Counted from the stretch's first letter, positions 27,878 through 37,067 are shown. The stretch is 64,000 nt of DNA from Arthrobacter gandavensis (GCF_015355785.1 NZ_JADKYW010000005.1:713468-777467), one strand, 5' to 3'. Notes: generated by a model from the letters alone, not told the origin. A program made the numbers and translations.

Positions 27878-29146
27878 ATGGCGAACCTTGGGGGCGGAGA
27901 AACCGGCGAACCATCCGCGGATGAACCCGGCTCCCGGCATTCGGAGGCAGAAGACGACCGGGCCCGGCAAACCCGGCTCCTGGCCGCCGCGCTGGCAGGA
28001 GCCCTATGGGTGGCATCCGGGACACTAGCTTCCGTTCTGGCCGCCCTCCCACAGGCACCGGAACTCACCTGGGTTGTCTTTCCGCGGACTGTCGAGCTCA
28101 GTCCTGGTGCCGGACTATCCGGTCCGCCGCCGGGAGACCATTGGGTGGCTGCCCTCGCGGGGGCCGTCCTGGTGTCCGCACTGACCGTGATGCTGCTGCG
28201 GCGGCTGGCCCGGCGCAGAACGGTGCCGTGGCTTTCCCCGCTTCAGGCCTCGTGGCTGTGCATTATCCTCGCTTCTGCAGCCGGTTCAGGCTCCCTGGGT
28301 CTGCGTGGCCTTCTGGTCGGCTGGCCGCCGGAGCAGCCCGAATTCCTCGTCGGCTCCCTGGTTCCACCCGTGACGGCCGGGATCTACTGGGGTTTCCTGT
28401 GGGGATGGCTGCCTGCGTTGGCCGCAGCCCGCCACGCGAATCCAAGTACTGTGCCCGCCGTGTCCGGCTCCGCGCTTCGCATCGGAGGCCGGTTCTTCGT
28501 CCCCCTGGCCGCTGCAGTGCTGGCAGGCACGGCAGCGTTGGCCTTCCTTCCGTCGTGGCAGCCTCCCGGCCCGCTCGAGGAGCGGGAGTATGTGCCGGAG
28601 GCCGCCGCGCCGCCGGGGCCGCAACCCGTGCAGGACCCGGAGCCCGTGGTGATCGGGGCCCCGGAATTCGGCCACGCGTTTGAAGAGCCCGACCCCGCGT
28701 GGTGCACAGGAGACGAAGTCCGGATGGGCATAGACGGCTTCGACGCGGCACTGGGAAGCAGGGGTGCCCGCATCACGCTGGAAGTGACCGGCAGCCGCAG
28801 CTGTGTTGTGCACGCGTATCCCGACCTGGATTTCAACCGGACCGACGGATGGGTCATGGACATCACGGCTGTCCACGGAGGGTCCATGATGACCACGGAT
28901 ACTGGCCACCAGGACCCGTTCATCATTGAGCCAGGCCAGTTCGCCGAAGCGGGCATCGGCTGGCGCGCTACGGCCGGGGCCGGGATGAGCAGGGTGGGCA
29001 CGCTGCTGGTCGCCCCCTACTCCGGTACCCTCCGCCAGAGCCTGGCAGTGGACTTCGACCTTACGGAACCCGGCTTCCTGACGGTTACTTCCTGGACTCC
29101 CGCCGGCCCCGGCGCACCACCGCCCGGAAGCCTGCCCATTCCCTGA
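27878..29146 (+). CDS. Membrane protein with extracellular DUF4232 domain
   Basis: 422 residues. A charged head (1-30) is followed by five or so predicted membrane helices between about 32 and 225, a Pro/Glu-rich linker (about 230-265), and a C-terminal domain of about 150 residues. That domain has the DUF4232 pattern: C in AWCTGDEV, then VTGSRSCVVHAYPDLDF and IEPGQFAEAGIGWR. DUF4232 domains are exported and of unknown function. The protein was probably anchored with this domain outside. Confidence 0.7.
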   Translation: MANLGGGETGEPSADEPGSRHSEAEDDRARQTRLLAAALAGALWVASGTLASVLAALPQAPELTWVVFPRTVELSPGAGLSGPPPGDHWVAALAGAVLVSALTVMLLRRLARRRTVPWLSPLQASWLCIILASAAGSGSLGLRGLLVGWPPEQPEFLVGSLVPPVTAGIYWGFLWGWLPALAAARHANPSTVPAVSGSALRIGGRFFVPLAAAVLAGTAALAFLPSWQPPGPLEEREYVPEAAAPPGPQPVQDPEPVVIGAPEFGHAFEEPDPAWCTGDEVRMGIDGFDAALGSRGARITLEVTGSRSCVVHAYPDLDFNRTDGWVMDITAVHGGSMMTTDTGHQDPFIIEPGQFAEAGIGWRATAGAGMSRVGTLLVAPYSGTLRQSLAVDFDLTEPGFLTVTSWTPAGPGAPPPGSLPIP

Positions 29147-29166
29147 CCACGGTCGACAAGGCCCAA

Positions 29167-29208
29167 AAGCATAGGCCCTGCCCCAAAACGGGGACAGGGC
29201 CTATGCTT
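29167..29208. terminator. Long hairpin between the convergent DUF4232 and helicase genes
   Basis: AAGCATAGGCCCTG pairs perfectly with CAGGGCCTATGCTT, extended inside by CCCC/GGGG around AAAAC. Short A and T runs flank it. It probably works in both directions. Confidence 0.75.
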
Positions 29209-29219
29209 ATGCGCTGAAG

Positions 29220-30821
29220 TTAGCGTCCGCGGCGTTCGTTCGAGGCCGGAGCCGTGGCCCGCCGAGGGCCGGCGGAGCGGGCCGGGCGGCCGCTGGATGC
29301 CGGCGCAGCCGAACGGGAGCTGCCGGAACGGTGCGTGCCGGCTGCTGCCACGTCTCCGGCGCGCTGGCCGGTGGCGGGGCGTCGGTTGCGGCCCTGCGAA
29401 GTGGCTGCGGCTGCCGAACCGCGGCGGCCTTCGGGGCTGCGCTGGGCGCGGGGAGCGTCTGCGGAAGCAGTTCGCTCCGCGGAGACGCGGCCGCGGCCGC
29501 CTGCACCGCCGCGACCGCCGGCCCGGGTTCCGGCGCCGGAACCCGAACGGGCTGCGCGCTTGCGCTGGGCGTTCGCACCGGTGGAGCGTCCTGCGCCCTG
29601 CTGCGGAGACTTGGCCGCCAGCTGGGCGGCACGGACGTGCGGCTCCACCACGGCTGCGCGCTCACCGATGAGCTTGGCGATGGATAGGGAGTTGTGGGAG
29701 ACCTTCTCGATCGAGACGTCGACGCCGGCAGCCTTCATCAGCTTGGACACCTCACCCTTCTGCTCAGGCAGGGTCACCGTGACCACGGTTCCGTCTGAGC
29801 CCGCACGCGCGGTGCGGCCGGAGCGGTGCAGGTATGCCTTGTGCTCCGTGGGCGGATCGATGTGGACAACCAGCTCGACGTCGTTCACGTGGACGCCGCG
29901 GGCGGCGACGTCGGTGGCAACCAGGACGCGGACGTCGCCGGAGGCGAACTCGGCGAGGTTCCGGTCACGGGCGTTCTGCGAGAGGTTGCCGTGGAGGTCA
30001 ACCGCGGGGATGCCGCTGTCCGTCAGGAATTTGGCCATCTTGCGGGCGTGGTGCTTGGTACGCATAAACATGATGCGGCGGCCGTGCCCGGAGGCAAGTT
30101 CCTTGACCAGGAGCTTCTTGGCGGTCTGGTCCTGGACCAGCAGCACGTGGTGCTCCATGGTGCTGACTGCTGCCTGCGGCTCGTCCACGGAGTGCGTGAG
30201 CGGGTTGGAGAGGTAGCGGCGGACCAGCTTGTCCACGCCGTTGTCCAGAGTGGCGGAGAACAGCAGGCGCTGACCCTTTTCCGGGGTGCGGTCCAGCAGG
30301 CGCTGCACTACCGGAAGGAAGCCAAGGTCCGCCATGTGGTCGGCCTCGTCCAGCACGGTGATTTCAACTGATTCAAGGCTGATGATTTTCTGCTTCATCA
30401 GGTCCTCGAGGCGGCCGGGGCAGGCAATGACAATATCGACGCCGGCGGCCAGCGCCTTTTCCTGGCGCTGCTGGGAAACGCCGCCGTAGATCACGGTGGT
30501 GTTCAGGCCCAGCTCGCCGGCCAGGGGCTCAATGACATTGTTGATCTGGGTTGCCAGTTCACGGGTCGGCGCCAGCACCAGTGCCAGCGGGCGGTTCGGC
30601 CGGCGGCGGTAGGCGGCTTCGCCCTCGGCCAGGCGGGCGACGAGGGGAAGCGAGAAGGCAAGGGTCTTGCCGGAACCGGTGCGTCCGCGGCCCAGTACGT
30701 CCCGGCCCTTGAGGGTGTCCGGCAGGGTCTGCACCTGGATGGGGAACGGCTCAGCGATTCCCTGGGCAGAAAGAACAGAAACAAGTGCCTTGGGTACGCC
30801 AAGGGCAGCAAAAGTAGTCAT
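29220..30821 (-). CDS. DEAD-box RNA helicase
   Basis: 533 residues. RecA-like core of about 380 residues with motif I GRTGSGKT, Ia PTRELA, II DEADHM (the DEAD box), III SATL and VI HRSGRTARAG. The tail of about 150 residues is basic, Arg/Gly/Ala/Ser rich and probably disordered, as in cold-shock type helicases, where it binds RNA. It should unwind RNA during ribosome assembly or mRNA decay. The 273-base gap upstream, shared with trmB, allows a long leader. Confidence 0.93.
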   Translation of the reverse strand: MTTFAALGVPKALVSVLSAQGIAEPFPIQVQTLPDTLKGRDVLGRGRTGSGKTLAFSLPLVARLAEGEAAYRRRPNRPLALVLAPTRELATQINNVIEPLAGELGLNTTVIYGGVSQQRQEKALAAGVDIVIACPGRLEDLMKQKIISLESVEITVLDEADHMADLGFLPVVQRLLDRTPEKGQRLLFSATLDNGVDKLVRRYLSNPLTHSVDEPQAAVSTMEHHVLLVQDQTAKKLLVKELASGHGRRIMFMRTKHHARKMAKFLTDSGIPAVDLHGNLSQNARDRNLAEFASGDVRVLVATDVAARGVHVNDVELVVHIDPPTEHKAYLHRSGRTARAGSDGTVVTVTLPEQKGEVSKLMKAAGVDVSIEKVSHNSLSIAKLIGERAAVVEPHVRAAQLAAKSPQQGAGRSTGANAQRKRAARSGSGAGTRAGGRGGAGGRGRVSAERTASADAPRAQRSPEGRRGSAAAATSQGRNRRPATGQRAGDVAAAGTHRSGSSRSAAPASSGRPARSAGPRRATAPASNERRGR

Positions 30822-31080
30822 AAAGAGACAGGCAACTTTCGGTAAGTGGCCCCCCGTGCCATCTGGCGCAGTGGGTTCGCCGAAGAAAAGTCAGACAGTG
30901 TCCACCGCCCCGTAGCTAACGGGCGGGACAAAAGAAAGCGTTCATCGACGCAGGTTGCGCTGCTTACACACGCGGTTTTTAGGCGCGGCAGTCGCAACAA
31001 CTTCCCCCAGTTTACCGGATCGGTGCCAGTAACCTAATTAGGGGTGCTTACCGTGCAGGCTGGCTCTCTCCTGGCGCGGG

Positions 31081-31086
31081 TAGCAT
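31081..31086 (+). promoter_or_regulatory. Candidate -10 box (TAGCAT) for trmB
   Basis: TAGCAT ends 8 bases before ATG 31095 and favours that start over the upstream one at 31044. Confidence 0.45.
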
Positions 31087-31094
31087 TAGCACCG

Positions 31095-31949
31095 ATGACT
31101 ACTGACCCAGCCCTGCCCGTTTCCGACGCAGCCGACGGGCCCGAGAGCCCCGATGCCGCGCATTTCCGGGCCCCGGTGTCCTTTGTCCGCAGGGGCTCCC
31201 GCCTGCAGGGACGGCGTCAGCAGGCCTGGGACGACCTCTCGGACGACTTCGTCATCGACGTTCCGCGTGTGCACTCGGATACTTCGGTGGATCCGGATTA
31301 CGTGTTCGACGCCGATGCGGCCTTTGGGCGCAAGGCTCCCCTCGTCGTCGAAATCGGCTCCGGCCTCGGCGAAGCCATTACGCACGCGGCGGAACAGAAT
31401 CCGGACAAGAACTTCCTGGCCGTCGAGGTGTACCTCCCCGGCCTTGCCCAGACGCTGCAGCGCATCGGGCAGAAGAGCCTGACAAACGTGCGCGTGGTGC
31501 AGGCCAACGCACCCGAGGTCCTCACGACCATGCTGCCGGCCGGCTCCGTTGACGAGCTCTGGGTCTTCTTCCCCGACCCCTGGCACAAGACCCGGCACCA
31601 CAAGCGGCGCATGGTCAAGGACACCTTCGCCGAACTCGCCGCCCGGGCACTGGTGCCCGGCGGGCTGTGGCGGCTCGCCACCGACTGGTCCGACTACGCT
31701 GTCCAGATGCGCGAGGTCCTGGATGCCTCCGCACGGTTCGAAAGCCTGCATCCCGGAGAGCGTTCCGGCGCCGAAAGTCCGCTGACCCAGGTCCGCTGCC
31801 AGGGACTGGAAGGCAAGGAGGCGTCCGACGACGTCGACACGCACGGCGGGTGGGCACCGCGATTTGAGGGCAGGATCCTTACCAGCTTCGAGAACAAGGC
31901 ACACCAGGCCGGCCGGCTCATTTTCGACCTGACCTACCGCCGCATTTAG
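31095..31949 (+). CDS. trmB: tRNA (guanine-N7-)-methyltransferase
   Basis: 284 residues. Transfers a methyl group from SAM to N7 of G46 in the variable loop of tRNA. SAM motif VVEIGSGLGEAITHAA is near residue 93; the catalytic and tRNA-binding segment VFFPDPWHKTRHHKRRM is near 157. The first 70 or so residues are an actinobacterial extension with the conserved RRGSRLQGRRQQAWD. ATG 31095 (MTTDP) is chosen from the -10 box position. Confidence 0.94.
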   Translation: MTTDPALPVSDAADGPESPDAAHFRAPVSFVRRGSRLQGRRQQAWDDLSDDFVIDVPRVHSDTSVDPDYVFDADAAFGRKAPLVVEIGSGLGEAITHAAEQNPDKNFLAVEVYLPGLAQTLQRIGQKSLTNVRVVQANAPEVLTTMLPAGSVDELWVFFPDPWHKTRHHKRRMVKDTFAELAARALVPGGLWRLATDWSDYAVQMREVLDASARFESLHPGERSGAESPLTQVRCQGLEGKEASDDVDTHGGWAPRFEGRILTSFENKAHQAGRLIFDLTYRRI

Positions 31950-32040
31950 CCGCCGCACCCGGTGGTGCCGCACCGGGCGCTATCTTCCTCCGGGCGGTCG
32001 CTGAGTAACCGGCCCTGGAACTAACGCAAAGGAACAGACG

Positions 32041-32502
32041 ATGACCCTGAAGGAACAGCTCCAGGCCGATGTAACGGCCCACATGAAGGCCGGCCGGAAG
32101 CTGGAACTGACGACGGTCCGCAACGTCCTGGGCGAAATCGGCACCCGCGAGAAATCCGGGAAGACCCCTGTGGACCTCACGGACCAGGAGATCATCCCAC
32201 TGCTGCAGAAGGAAGCTGCCAAGCGCCGTGACACTGCCCGCATCTACGCTGATGCCGGCCAGCAGGACCGGGCTGACGCGGAGGTCGCCGAGGCAGAGGT
32301 GATCGAGGCCTACCTGCCAGAGGCGCTGAGCAGGGAAGAGGTCACAGCTATTGCGGACGGCGTCATAGCCGAGCTCAGGGCCGGCGGCACCGAGCTGAAC
32401 ATGCGCTCGATGGGGCAGGTCATGAAGCCCGTTACTGCCAAGGTTGCCGGCCGGTTCGACGGCAAGGCCGTCAGCGACATCGTCCGTTCGAGGCTCGCTT
32501 AG
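32041..32502 (+). CDS. GatB/YqeY domain protein
   Basis: 153 residues, the complete YqeY fold: LKEQLQADVTAHMKAGRKLELTTVRNVL at the start, KEAAKRRDTARIYADAGQQDRADAEVAE in the middle and the conserved MRSMGQVMKPVTAKVAGRFDGKAVSDIV at the end. The fold is shared with the tail of GatB, which binds tRNA, but YqeY proteins have no settled role. AAAGGAA precedes the ATG. Confidence 0.9.
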   Translation: MTLKEQLQADVTAHMKAGRKLELTTVRNVLGEIGTREKSGKTPVDLTDQEIIPLLQKEAAKRRDTARIYADAGQQDRADAEVAEAEVIEAYLPEALSREEVTAIADGVIAELRAGGTELNMRSMGQVMKPVTAKVAGRFDGKAVSDIVRSRLA

Positions 32503-32616
32503 CTGTTCACAGCGCCCCGCACAGCCACGCAGCACTCCGCGTCGCCGCACCGCTGCGTTCCCGGCAGCCAGGTTTGCAGGCAGCCAAGCACCCAGGACAG
32601 ACCCGCACGGGCACCG

Positions 32617-32654
32617 CTTGCACGCAAGAGGTTTGTAGTGCAAACTACTTTGCA
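32617..32654. promoter_or_regulatory. Cluster of inverted repeats before the membrane-HTH-ABC operon
   Basis: CTTGC-AC-GCAAG (32617-32628), GTTTG-TAGTG-CAAAC (32631-32645) and TGCAAA-CTAC-TTTGCA (32639-32654). The last reaches the ATG of the first gene. This is a likely operator for the HTH protein encoded second in the operon. Confidence 0.5.
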
Positions 32655-33364
32655 TGAGCAAAAACGAAACGGGTGCGTACCCATCGGCCGCGCCGAAACT
32701 GTCCGGCGCACACACGGACCCCGCGGCGGCGGAAGAGCTGCCACTGGACCTGCACTCAGCACTTCGGGTCGTCCAGGACGCAGAGCGTTCCGCCCGCCGA
32801 AACCTGGGCGGCAACACCGCGCTGGTCTACCTGATCTGGGGCATCACCTGGATCGTCGGGTACGGGTCGCTTTGGGGAACCCAGCAGGGGCGCCTTGACC
32901 TGGCCCCCTCCGCAGCCCTTGGCATCCTGGGAACGGCTCTCGCGGCAGCAACCGTCGCTACCATCGTCCTGTTTGCCCGCAGCAGCCGCGGCGTCCGCGG
33001 ACAGTCCGCCTTCCAGGGCGGCATGTACGGCCTGGCCTGGACGCTGGGCTTCACCGTCATGGCAGCCATGAGCGCCGTGATCGGCAGGGCGATGGAAGAT
33101 TTCTGGCTTCGCGGCCTGCTGGTCAACTCCATTGCCGTCCTGGTTGTCGGCCTGCTGTACATCACCGGCGGAATCATCTTCAATGACAAGGCCCAGTCCC
33201 TGCTGGGCATCTGGCTGCTGCTCGTGGCCATTGCGGCACTGGTTTCAGGTCCGGAATTCTTCCTGGCAGTGTTCCTGTTCCTGGGTGCAACCGGCCTGCT
33301 GGCCGGATCCGCCGTCGAGTACGTGCGCACGCGCCGGCAGCGGAACGGCCGGACCGGTGCCTGA
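32654..33364 (+). CDS. Six-helix membrane protein, function unknown
   Basis: 236 residues. A polar N-terminus of about 50 residues leads into six predicted helices (about 56-75, 86-110, 120-140, 150-172, 178-195 and 200-220). I recognise no named family. The stop overlaps the start of an HTH regulator gene by 8 bases, followed by an ABC ATPase and permease; the protein may sense a signal for this set. Inverted repeats reach into its start codon. Confidence 0.75.
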   Translation: MSKNETGAYPSAAPKLSGAHTDPAAAEELPLDLHSALRVVQDAERSARRNLGGNTALVYLIWGITWIVGYGSLWGTQQGRLDLAPSAALGILGTALAAATVATIVLFARSSRGVRGQSAFQGGMYGLAWTLGFTVMAAMSAVIGRAMEDFWLRGLLVNSIAVLVVGLLYITGGIIFNDKAQSLLGIWLLLVAIAALVSGPEFFLAVFLFLGATGLLAGSAVEYVRTRRQRNGRTGA

Positions 33365-33653
33365 GCTCGATCCCGTCATCCACGCCGAGTCCCGCCTGCG
33401 AGCCCTCACCACGCTGAATGAAGTTGGTGAGAACAACCAGATTGCCTTCACCAAGCTGCAGAAGATGCTGGAGATGACGGCAGGCAACCTTTCGACCCAT
33501 CTGCGGAAGCTTGAGGCCGCCGGCTACGTGGAAGTAACCAAAACGATCGAAGGCCGCACGCCCGCCACCTACGTGGGCATCACCCCCGAGGGGAAAGCCG
33601 CCTACGCCCGCTACCGCAAGAACCTCCACGATCTGCTCTCAGGCCTGGCCTGA
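33357..33653 (+). CDS. Winged-helix transcriptional regulator (HTH_34/MarR-like)
   Basis: 98 residues. The winged helix shows HAESRLRALTTLNEVGENNQIAF, recognition region MLEMTAGNLSTHLRKLEAAGYVEV and wing KTIEGRTPATYVGITPEGKAAY. The GTG start at 33357 overlaps the preceding gene and begins VPELDPVIH; no strong ribosome site is seen, so coupling is likely. It probably binds the TGCAAA-type inverted repeats before the operon and controls the ABC exporter that follows. Confidence 0.85.
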   Translation: MPELDPVIHAESRLRALTTLNEVGENNQIAFTKLQKMLEMTAGNLSTHLRKLEAAGYVEVTKTIEGRTPATYVGITPEGKAAYARYRKNLHDLLSGLA

Positions 33654-33688
33654 CCGCCCCGCCTCCCCGCTGCCAGGAGTAACCCGCC

Positions 33689-34651
33689 ATGACCGTTCCC
33701 CCCTTCCCACCCGGTGAAGTCCTCTCGGGTGCCTACGGCGTCCGCAAAAGCTACGGCCCGGTCCCTGCCCTGGACGGTGTCGACTTCACCGTCACCGCCG
33801 GTGAGACGGTTGGCCTGCTGGGCCCCAACGGCGCTGGCAAGTCCACACTGCTGAACCTGCTCAGCGGGCTCCGCCAGCCGGATTCCGGCCGCGTCGAGCT
33901 CTTTGGCCGGAACCCGCGGAATCCGCGGGCCCGCCAGCAGCTGGGCATCACGCCGCAGGCCACCTCGGTGCCCGCGACGCTGCGGGTACGGGAAACGGTG
34001 GACTTCGTCGGCTCGCACTATGCCAACCCGGTACCCACCGCCGAGCTGCTGGACGGGTTTGGCCTGGGCCCGGCAGCGGGCAAGCAGTGCGGCGGCCTCT
34101 CCGGCGGACAGCAGCGCCGCCTGCTGGTGGCCCTTGCCCTGGTGGGACGGCCGCGGCTGGTGATCCTGGACGAGCCCACCACCGGCCTGGACGTCGAAGC
34201 CAGGGAGAACCTCTGGGAACGGCTCGCCGATTACCGTGCCGCAGGGGGAACACTGCTGATCACCAGCCATTACCTGGACGAGATCCAGACCCTGGCCAGC
34301 CGGGTGGTGGTCATCAACAGCGGTGCCGTAGTGGCAGACGGCCAGGTGGACGAAATCCGAAGCCGGGTCAGCGCCAGCCGGGTCTCCTTCCACACTGCCC
34401 TGCCGCCGTCGTTCTTCGAGTCCCTGCCGGATACCGTTTCAGTCAACCTGTCGCCATCGGGCGCCACCACCATCCTCACGCACGACGCCGATGCAACGGT
34501 TCGGACGCTGGTGCGGGATCAGGTGGATTTCCGCGGGCTCGAGGTCCACGCCGCGAGCCTGGAAGAAGCATTCATTTCCCTTACCCACTCCCCCGCCGGA
34601 GACGGCAGGGCTCCGCAGGGCCCCGCCATGGACAGGAAGGCAGCCGGATGA
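33689..34651 (+). CDS. ABC transporter ATP-binding protein (ABC-2 type)
   Basis: 320 residues. Walker A GPNGAGKST near residue 47, signature LSGGQQRRLL near 139, Walker B LVILDEPTTGLD near 156, and switch histidine in TSHYLDEI. A C-terminal region of about 90 residues is typical of the DrrA/CcmA class. AGGAG precedes the ATG. The stop overlaps the permease start (ATGA). The substrate is unknown; relatives export drugs, lipids or antimicrobial peptides. Confidence 0.92.
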   Translation: MTVPPFPPGEVLSGAYGVRKSYGPVPALDGVDFTVTAGETVGLLGPNGAGKSTLLNLLSGLRQPDSGRVELFGRNPRNPRARQQLGITPQATSVPATLRVRETVDFVGSHYANPVPTAELLDGFGLGPAAGKQCGGLSGGQQRRLLVALALVGRPRLVILDEPTTGLDVEARENLWERLADYRAAGGTLLITSHYLDEIQTLASRVVVINSGAVVADGQVDEIRSRVSASRVSFHTALPPSFFESLPDTVSVNLSPSGATTILTHDADATVRTLVRDQVDFRGLEVHAASLEEAFISLTHSPAGDGRAPQGPAMDRKAAG

Positions 34652-35469
34652 GCGCCGCCCCAGCAGTTCACGCGCACTCTGAACTCCCCGCCACTAAGCC
34701 GCTGTTCGCGCTGATCCGGATCCACACCCGGGCGCAGGTACTCGAACAGCTGCGGATTCCGGTGGCGGTGCTGTCCTCCACGGTTTTCCCCACCCTCGCG
34801 CTGGTTTTCTTTGTCCTGCCGCAGACGGCCGTGACGTCCGATCCGCAGGCATCGCTGATGTCCATCGCGCAGCTGGCGGTCTTCGGCGTGATGAGTGCGT
34901 TCCTGTTCAACTACGGAATCGGCGTGGCCGAAGAACGGGCCAACCCGTGGAGCAGCTATGTCCGCACCCTGCCGGCCGGGGCTTTCCCCGCCACGGTGGC
35001 TCGCGCCGTGACCGCCATGATGTTCGCGTTCTTCGCGCTGATCCCGGTCCTGGCCGTCGGTGCCACCACCACCGCCGGGCTGCAGCTGTATACGGACGGG
35101 ACCCTTTCCTGGTGGCGGATCCCGGCGTCCGTGCTGGTGTGGCTGCTGTGCGGCCTGCCGTTCCTGTTCCTGGGACTGCTGATCGGCTATCTGTGCACAT
35201 CAAAGGTGGCGATCGCCCTCACCCAGGTGGTGTTCTTCCCGCTGGCCTTCGCGGGAGGAATGATGCTGCCGCCGGCGATTTTCTCTCCCGGGCTGAACAG
35301 CCTCTCGTTGTTCCTGCCGTCGCGGGCCGCCCGGGACATCTCCGTGTCGGTTTTCTCCGGAGCGGAGCTGGCACCGGCATCGGTCATCTGCTTCCTTGCA
35401 TGGACCGTCCTGCTGGGCGCGGCCGCGGTGTGGGCCAATCGGCGGGACCAGGGCCGGCGCTTCCGCTGA
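34648..35469 (+). CDS. ABC-2 type transporter permease
   Basis: 273 residues with six predicted membrane helices (about 38-60, 70-90, 115-140, 150-180, 190-212 and 238-258) and the hydrophobic core FPLAFAGGMMLPPAIFSPGLNSLSLFLPSR typical of ABC-2 permeases. ATG 34648 overlaps the ATPase stop. With that ATPase it should form a homodimeric exporter. It converges on hspR with only 6 bases between stops. Confidence 0.88.
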   Translation: MSAAPAVHAHSELPATKPLFALIRIHTRAQVLEQLRIPVAVLSSTVFPTLALVFFVLPQTAVTSDPQASLMSIAQLAVFGVMSAFLFNYGIGVAEERANPWSSYVRTLPAGAFPATVARAVTAMMFAFFALIPVLAVGATTTAGLQLYTDGTLSWWRIPASVLVWLLCGLPFLFLGLLIGYLCTSKVAIALTQVVFFPLAFAGGMMLPPAIFSPGLNSLSLFLPSRAARDISVSVFSGAELAPASVICFLAWTVLLGAAAVWANRRDQGRRFR

Positions 35470-35475
35470 GCGCGG

Positions 35476-36003
35476 CTAGTTTGCGCGGAAAAAGTCCCCG
35501 CGGTCGGCAGTGTAGCCGAGCTCGGTTTCAACGGCCGCGCCCTTGCCTGCCGGCAGTGCCATGACCCGGCGGCTGCGGGCAACCAGTGCCGCCAGTCCGG
35601 TGCGCGAGGCCGCTTTGGAGGCGGGCGGGCGCTGGCCGCGGGAAAGCGTAACGACGTCTCCGGCCAAGCCGGCGGCGAAGACCCGTCCCATGTCAGAGCT
35701 GCGCTGCTGCACCTGGTCCAGCTCTGCCGAGAGCTGGTCCACACGCTGGCGGAGTCCGTTCACCTGCTGCTGCAGCTGCATGATCCGTTTGATGCCCTCG
35801 AGCGAGACGCCCTCCTGGGACAGGCGCTGGACCTCCCGCAGCATCTCAATGTCCCGCTGCGAGTACCGGCGGGACCGGCCGGGTGCACGGCTGGGGCTGA
35901 CAATGCCCAGCCGGTCGTACTGGCGGAGCGTCTGCGGGTGCATGTCCGCCAGTTCTGCGGCGACCGAGATCACGAAGATCGGCGCGTTGACGTCGATGCC
36001 CAC
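35476..36003 (-). CDS. hspR: Heat-shock repressor HspR (MerR family)
   Basis: 175 residues. MerR-type winged helix at the N-terminus: VISVAAELADMHPQTLRQYDRLGIVSPSR, then SRRYSQRDIEML, then a coiled coil (QQQVNGLRQRVDQLSAELDQ). The GTG at 36003 is chosen because GAAGGAG lies 6 bases upstream. Last gene of dnaK-grpE-dnaJ-hspR. In Streptomyces, HspR with DnaK as co-repressor binds HAIR repeats; such sites are present before both dnaK and clpB here. The C-terminal part is longer than in many HspR proteins. Confidence 0.93.
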   Translation of the reverse strand: MGIDVNAPIFVISVAAELADMHPQTLRQYDRLGIVSPSRAPGRSRRYSQRDIEMLREVQRLSQEGVSLEGIKRIMQLQQQVNGLRQRVDQLSAELDQVQQRSSDMGRVFAAGLAGDVVTLSRGQRPPASKAASRTGLAALVARSRRVMALPAGKGAAVETELGYTADRGDFFRAN

Positions 36004-36074
36004 TGCCCTCTCCTTCGTTTCCTGGGTGTTCCCGTTATAGTAACTGCGCGCCCGGCGCATAGGCTGCTGCCGCG

Positions 36075-37067
36075 CTAAAGGCGTGCCTTGGCTGCGAGCC
36101 CTGCCCGCGGATCCTCTCCCCTGGTCGCCTCCGCGAAAGCTTCCACCGCCGCTTTGGCGTCCTTGTTCAGATGCGAGGGAACCGCGACGTCGACTGTCAC
36201 CAGAAGGTCGCCGTTGCCCTTGGACGTGTGGACGCCGCGGCCCTTGACCCGCAGCGTGCGCCCGGACGGAGTGCCGGCCGGAACCTTGAGCTTGACCTTG
36301 TCCGCGGTCAGCGTGGGCACCTCGATGGTGGCACCGAGGGCCGCTTCCGGGAAGGTGATGGGAACGTGGATGCGGATGTTGTTTCCGTCCCGCACAAAGA
36401 AGTCATGCGGGGTGACGTGAACGGTGACCATGAGGTCCCCGTTGCCGGCCGCTCCCGGCATCCCCTTGCCCCGCACCCGGATGCGCTGGCCGTCCTTGAC
36501 CCCGGCGGGAACACGGACTTCGACCACTTCGCCGCTGGGTTCCCGCAGTCCAATGACGGTTCCGTTGATGGAACCGGCAAAGGAGATGGTGGTGCTGGCC
36601 GTGCGGTCCGCACCCTTTTGGGGCGGCGCTGAGCCGAAGCCTCCGCCGCCAAAACCGCCGCCGCCAAACAGGTCGGCAAACTCCGGCGGGATGTTGCTTC
36701 CGCCGGTGCTGTACGTGGTGCGGCGTGAACGCCCGGAGGACTGGTTGAACAGTCCGCCGAAGATGTCCTCAAATCCGGCGCCGGCGCCGCCTGCGGGACC
36801 GCCTCCGCCGCCGGCGGAGAACCGGGCGCCGCCGCCCATGGCGCGGATGGCGTCATACTGCTGGCGTTCCTCGGCGTCGGAAAGCACCGAATATGCCTCG
36901 GACACGTCCTTGAACATCTTCTCCGCGGACGGATCATTCTGGTTCTGGTCCGGGTGGTACTTGCGGGCGAGCTTCCGGTACGACTTCTTGATGTCGGCGT
37001 CGGAAGCGTCCTTGGGAACACCCAGAATCTTGTAGAAATCCTTGTCGACCCAATCCTGGCTAGCCAA
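36075..37067 (-). CDS. dnaJ: DnaJ-type co-chaperone without zinc finger
   Basis: 330 residues. J domain at the start with [22 protein letters not shown] and the HPD tripeptide, a Gly/Phe-rich linker, then two C-terminal beta domains ([41 protein letters not shown]). The cysteine-rich CxxCxGxG zinc finger is absent, so it is of the CbpA class. The TTG start at 37067 gives [12 protein letters not shown] and has GAAGGGG 8 bases upstream; the longer ATG frame lacks such a site. It stimulates DnaK ATPase. Confidence 0.92.
   Translation of the reverse strand: MASQDWVDKDFYKILGVPKDASDADIKKSYRKLARKYHPDQNQNDPSAEKMFKDVSEAYSVLSDAEERQQYDAIRAMGGGARFSAGGGGGPAGGAGAGFEDIFGGLFNQSSGRSRRTTYSTGGSNIPPEFADLFGGGGFGGGGFGSAPPQKGADRTASTTISFAGSINGTVIGLREPSGEVVEVRVPAGVKDGQRIRVRGKGMPGAAGNGDLMVTVHVTPHDFFVRDGNNIRIHVPITFPEAALGATIEVPTLTADKVKLKVPAGTPSGRTLRVKGRGVHTSKGNGDLLVTVDVAVPSHLNKDAKAAVEAFAEATRGEDPRAGLAAKARL

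Noticed and set aside
26015-29146. The small-gene cluster as a defence island
   Set aside because: HutD-like, PNPOx-like, HhH and DUF4232 genes have no nuclease, helicase or effector domains, and most have separate promoters.
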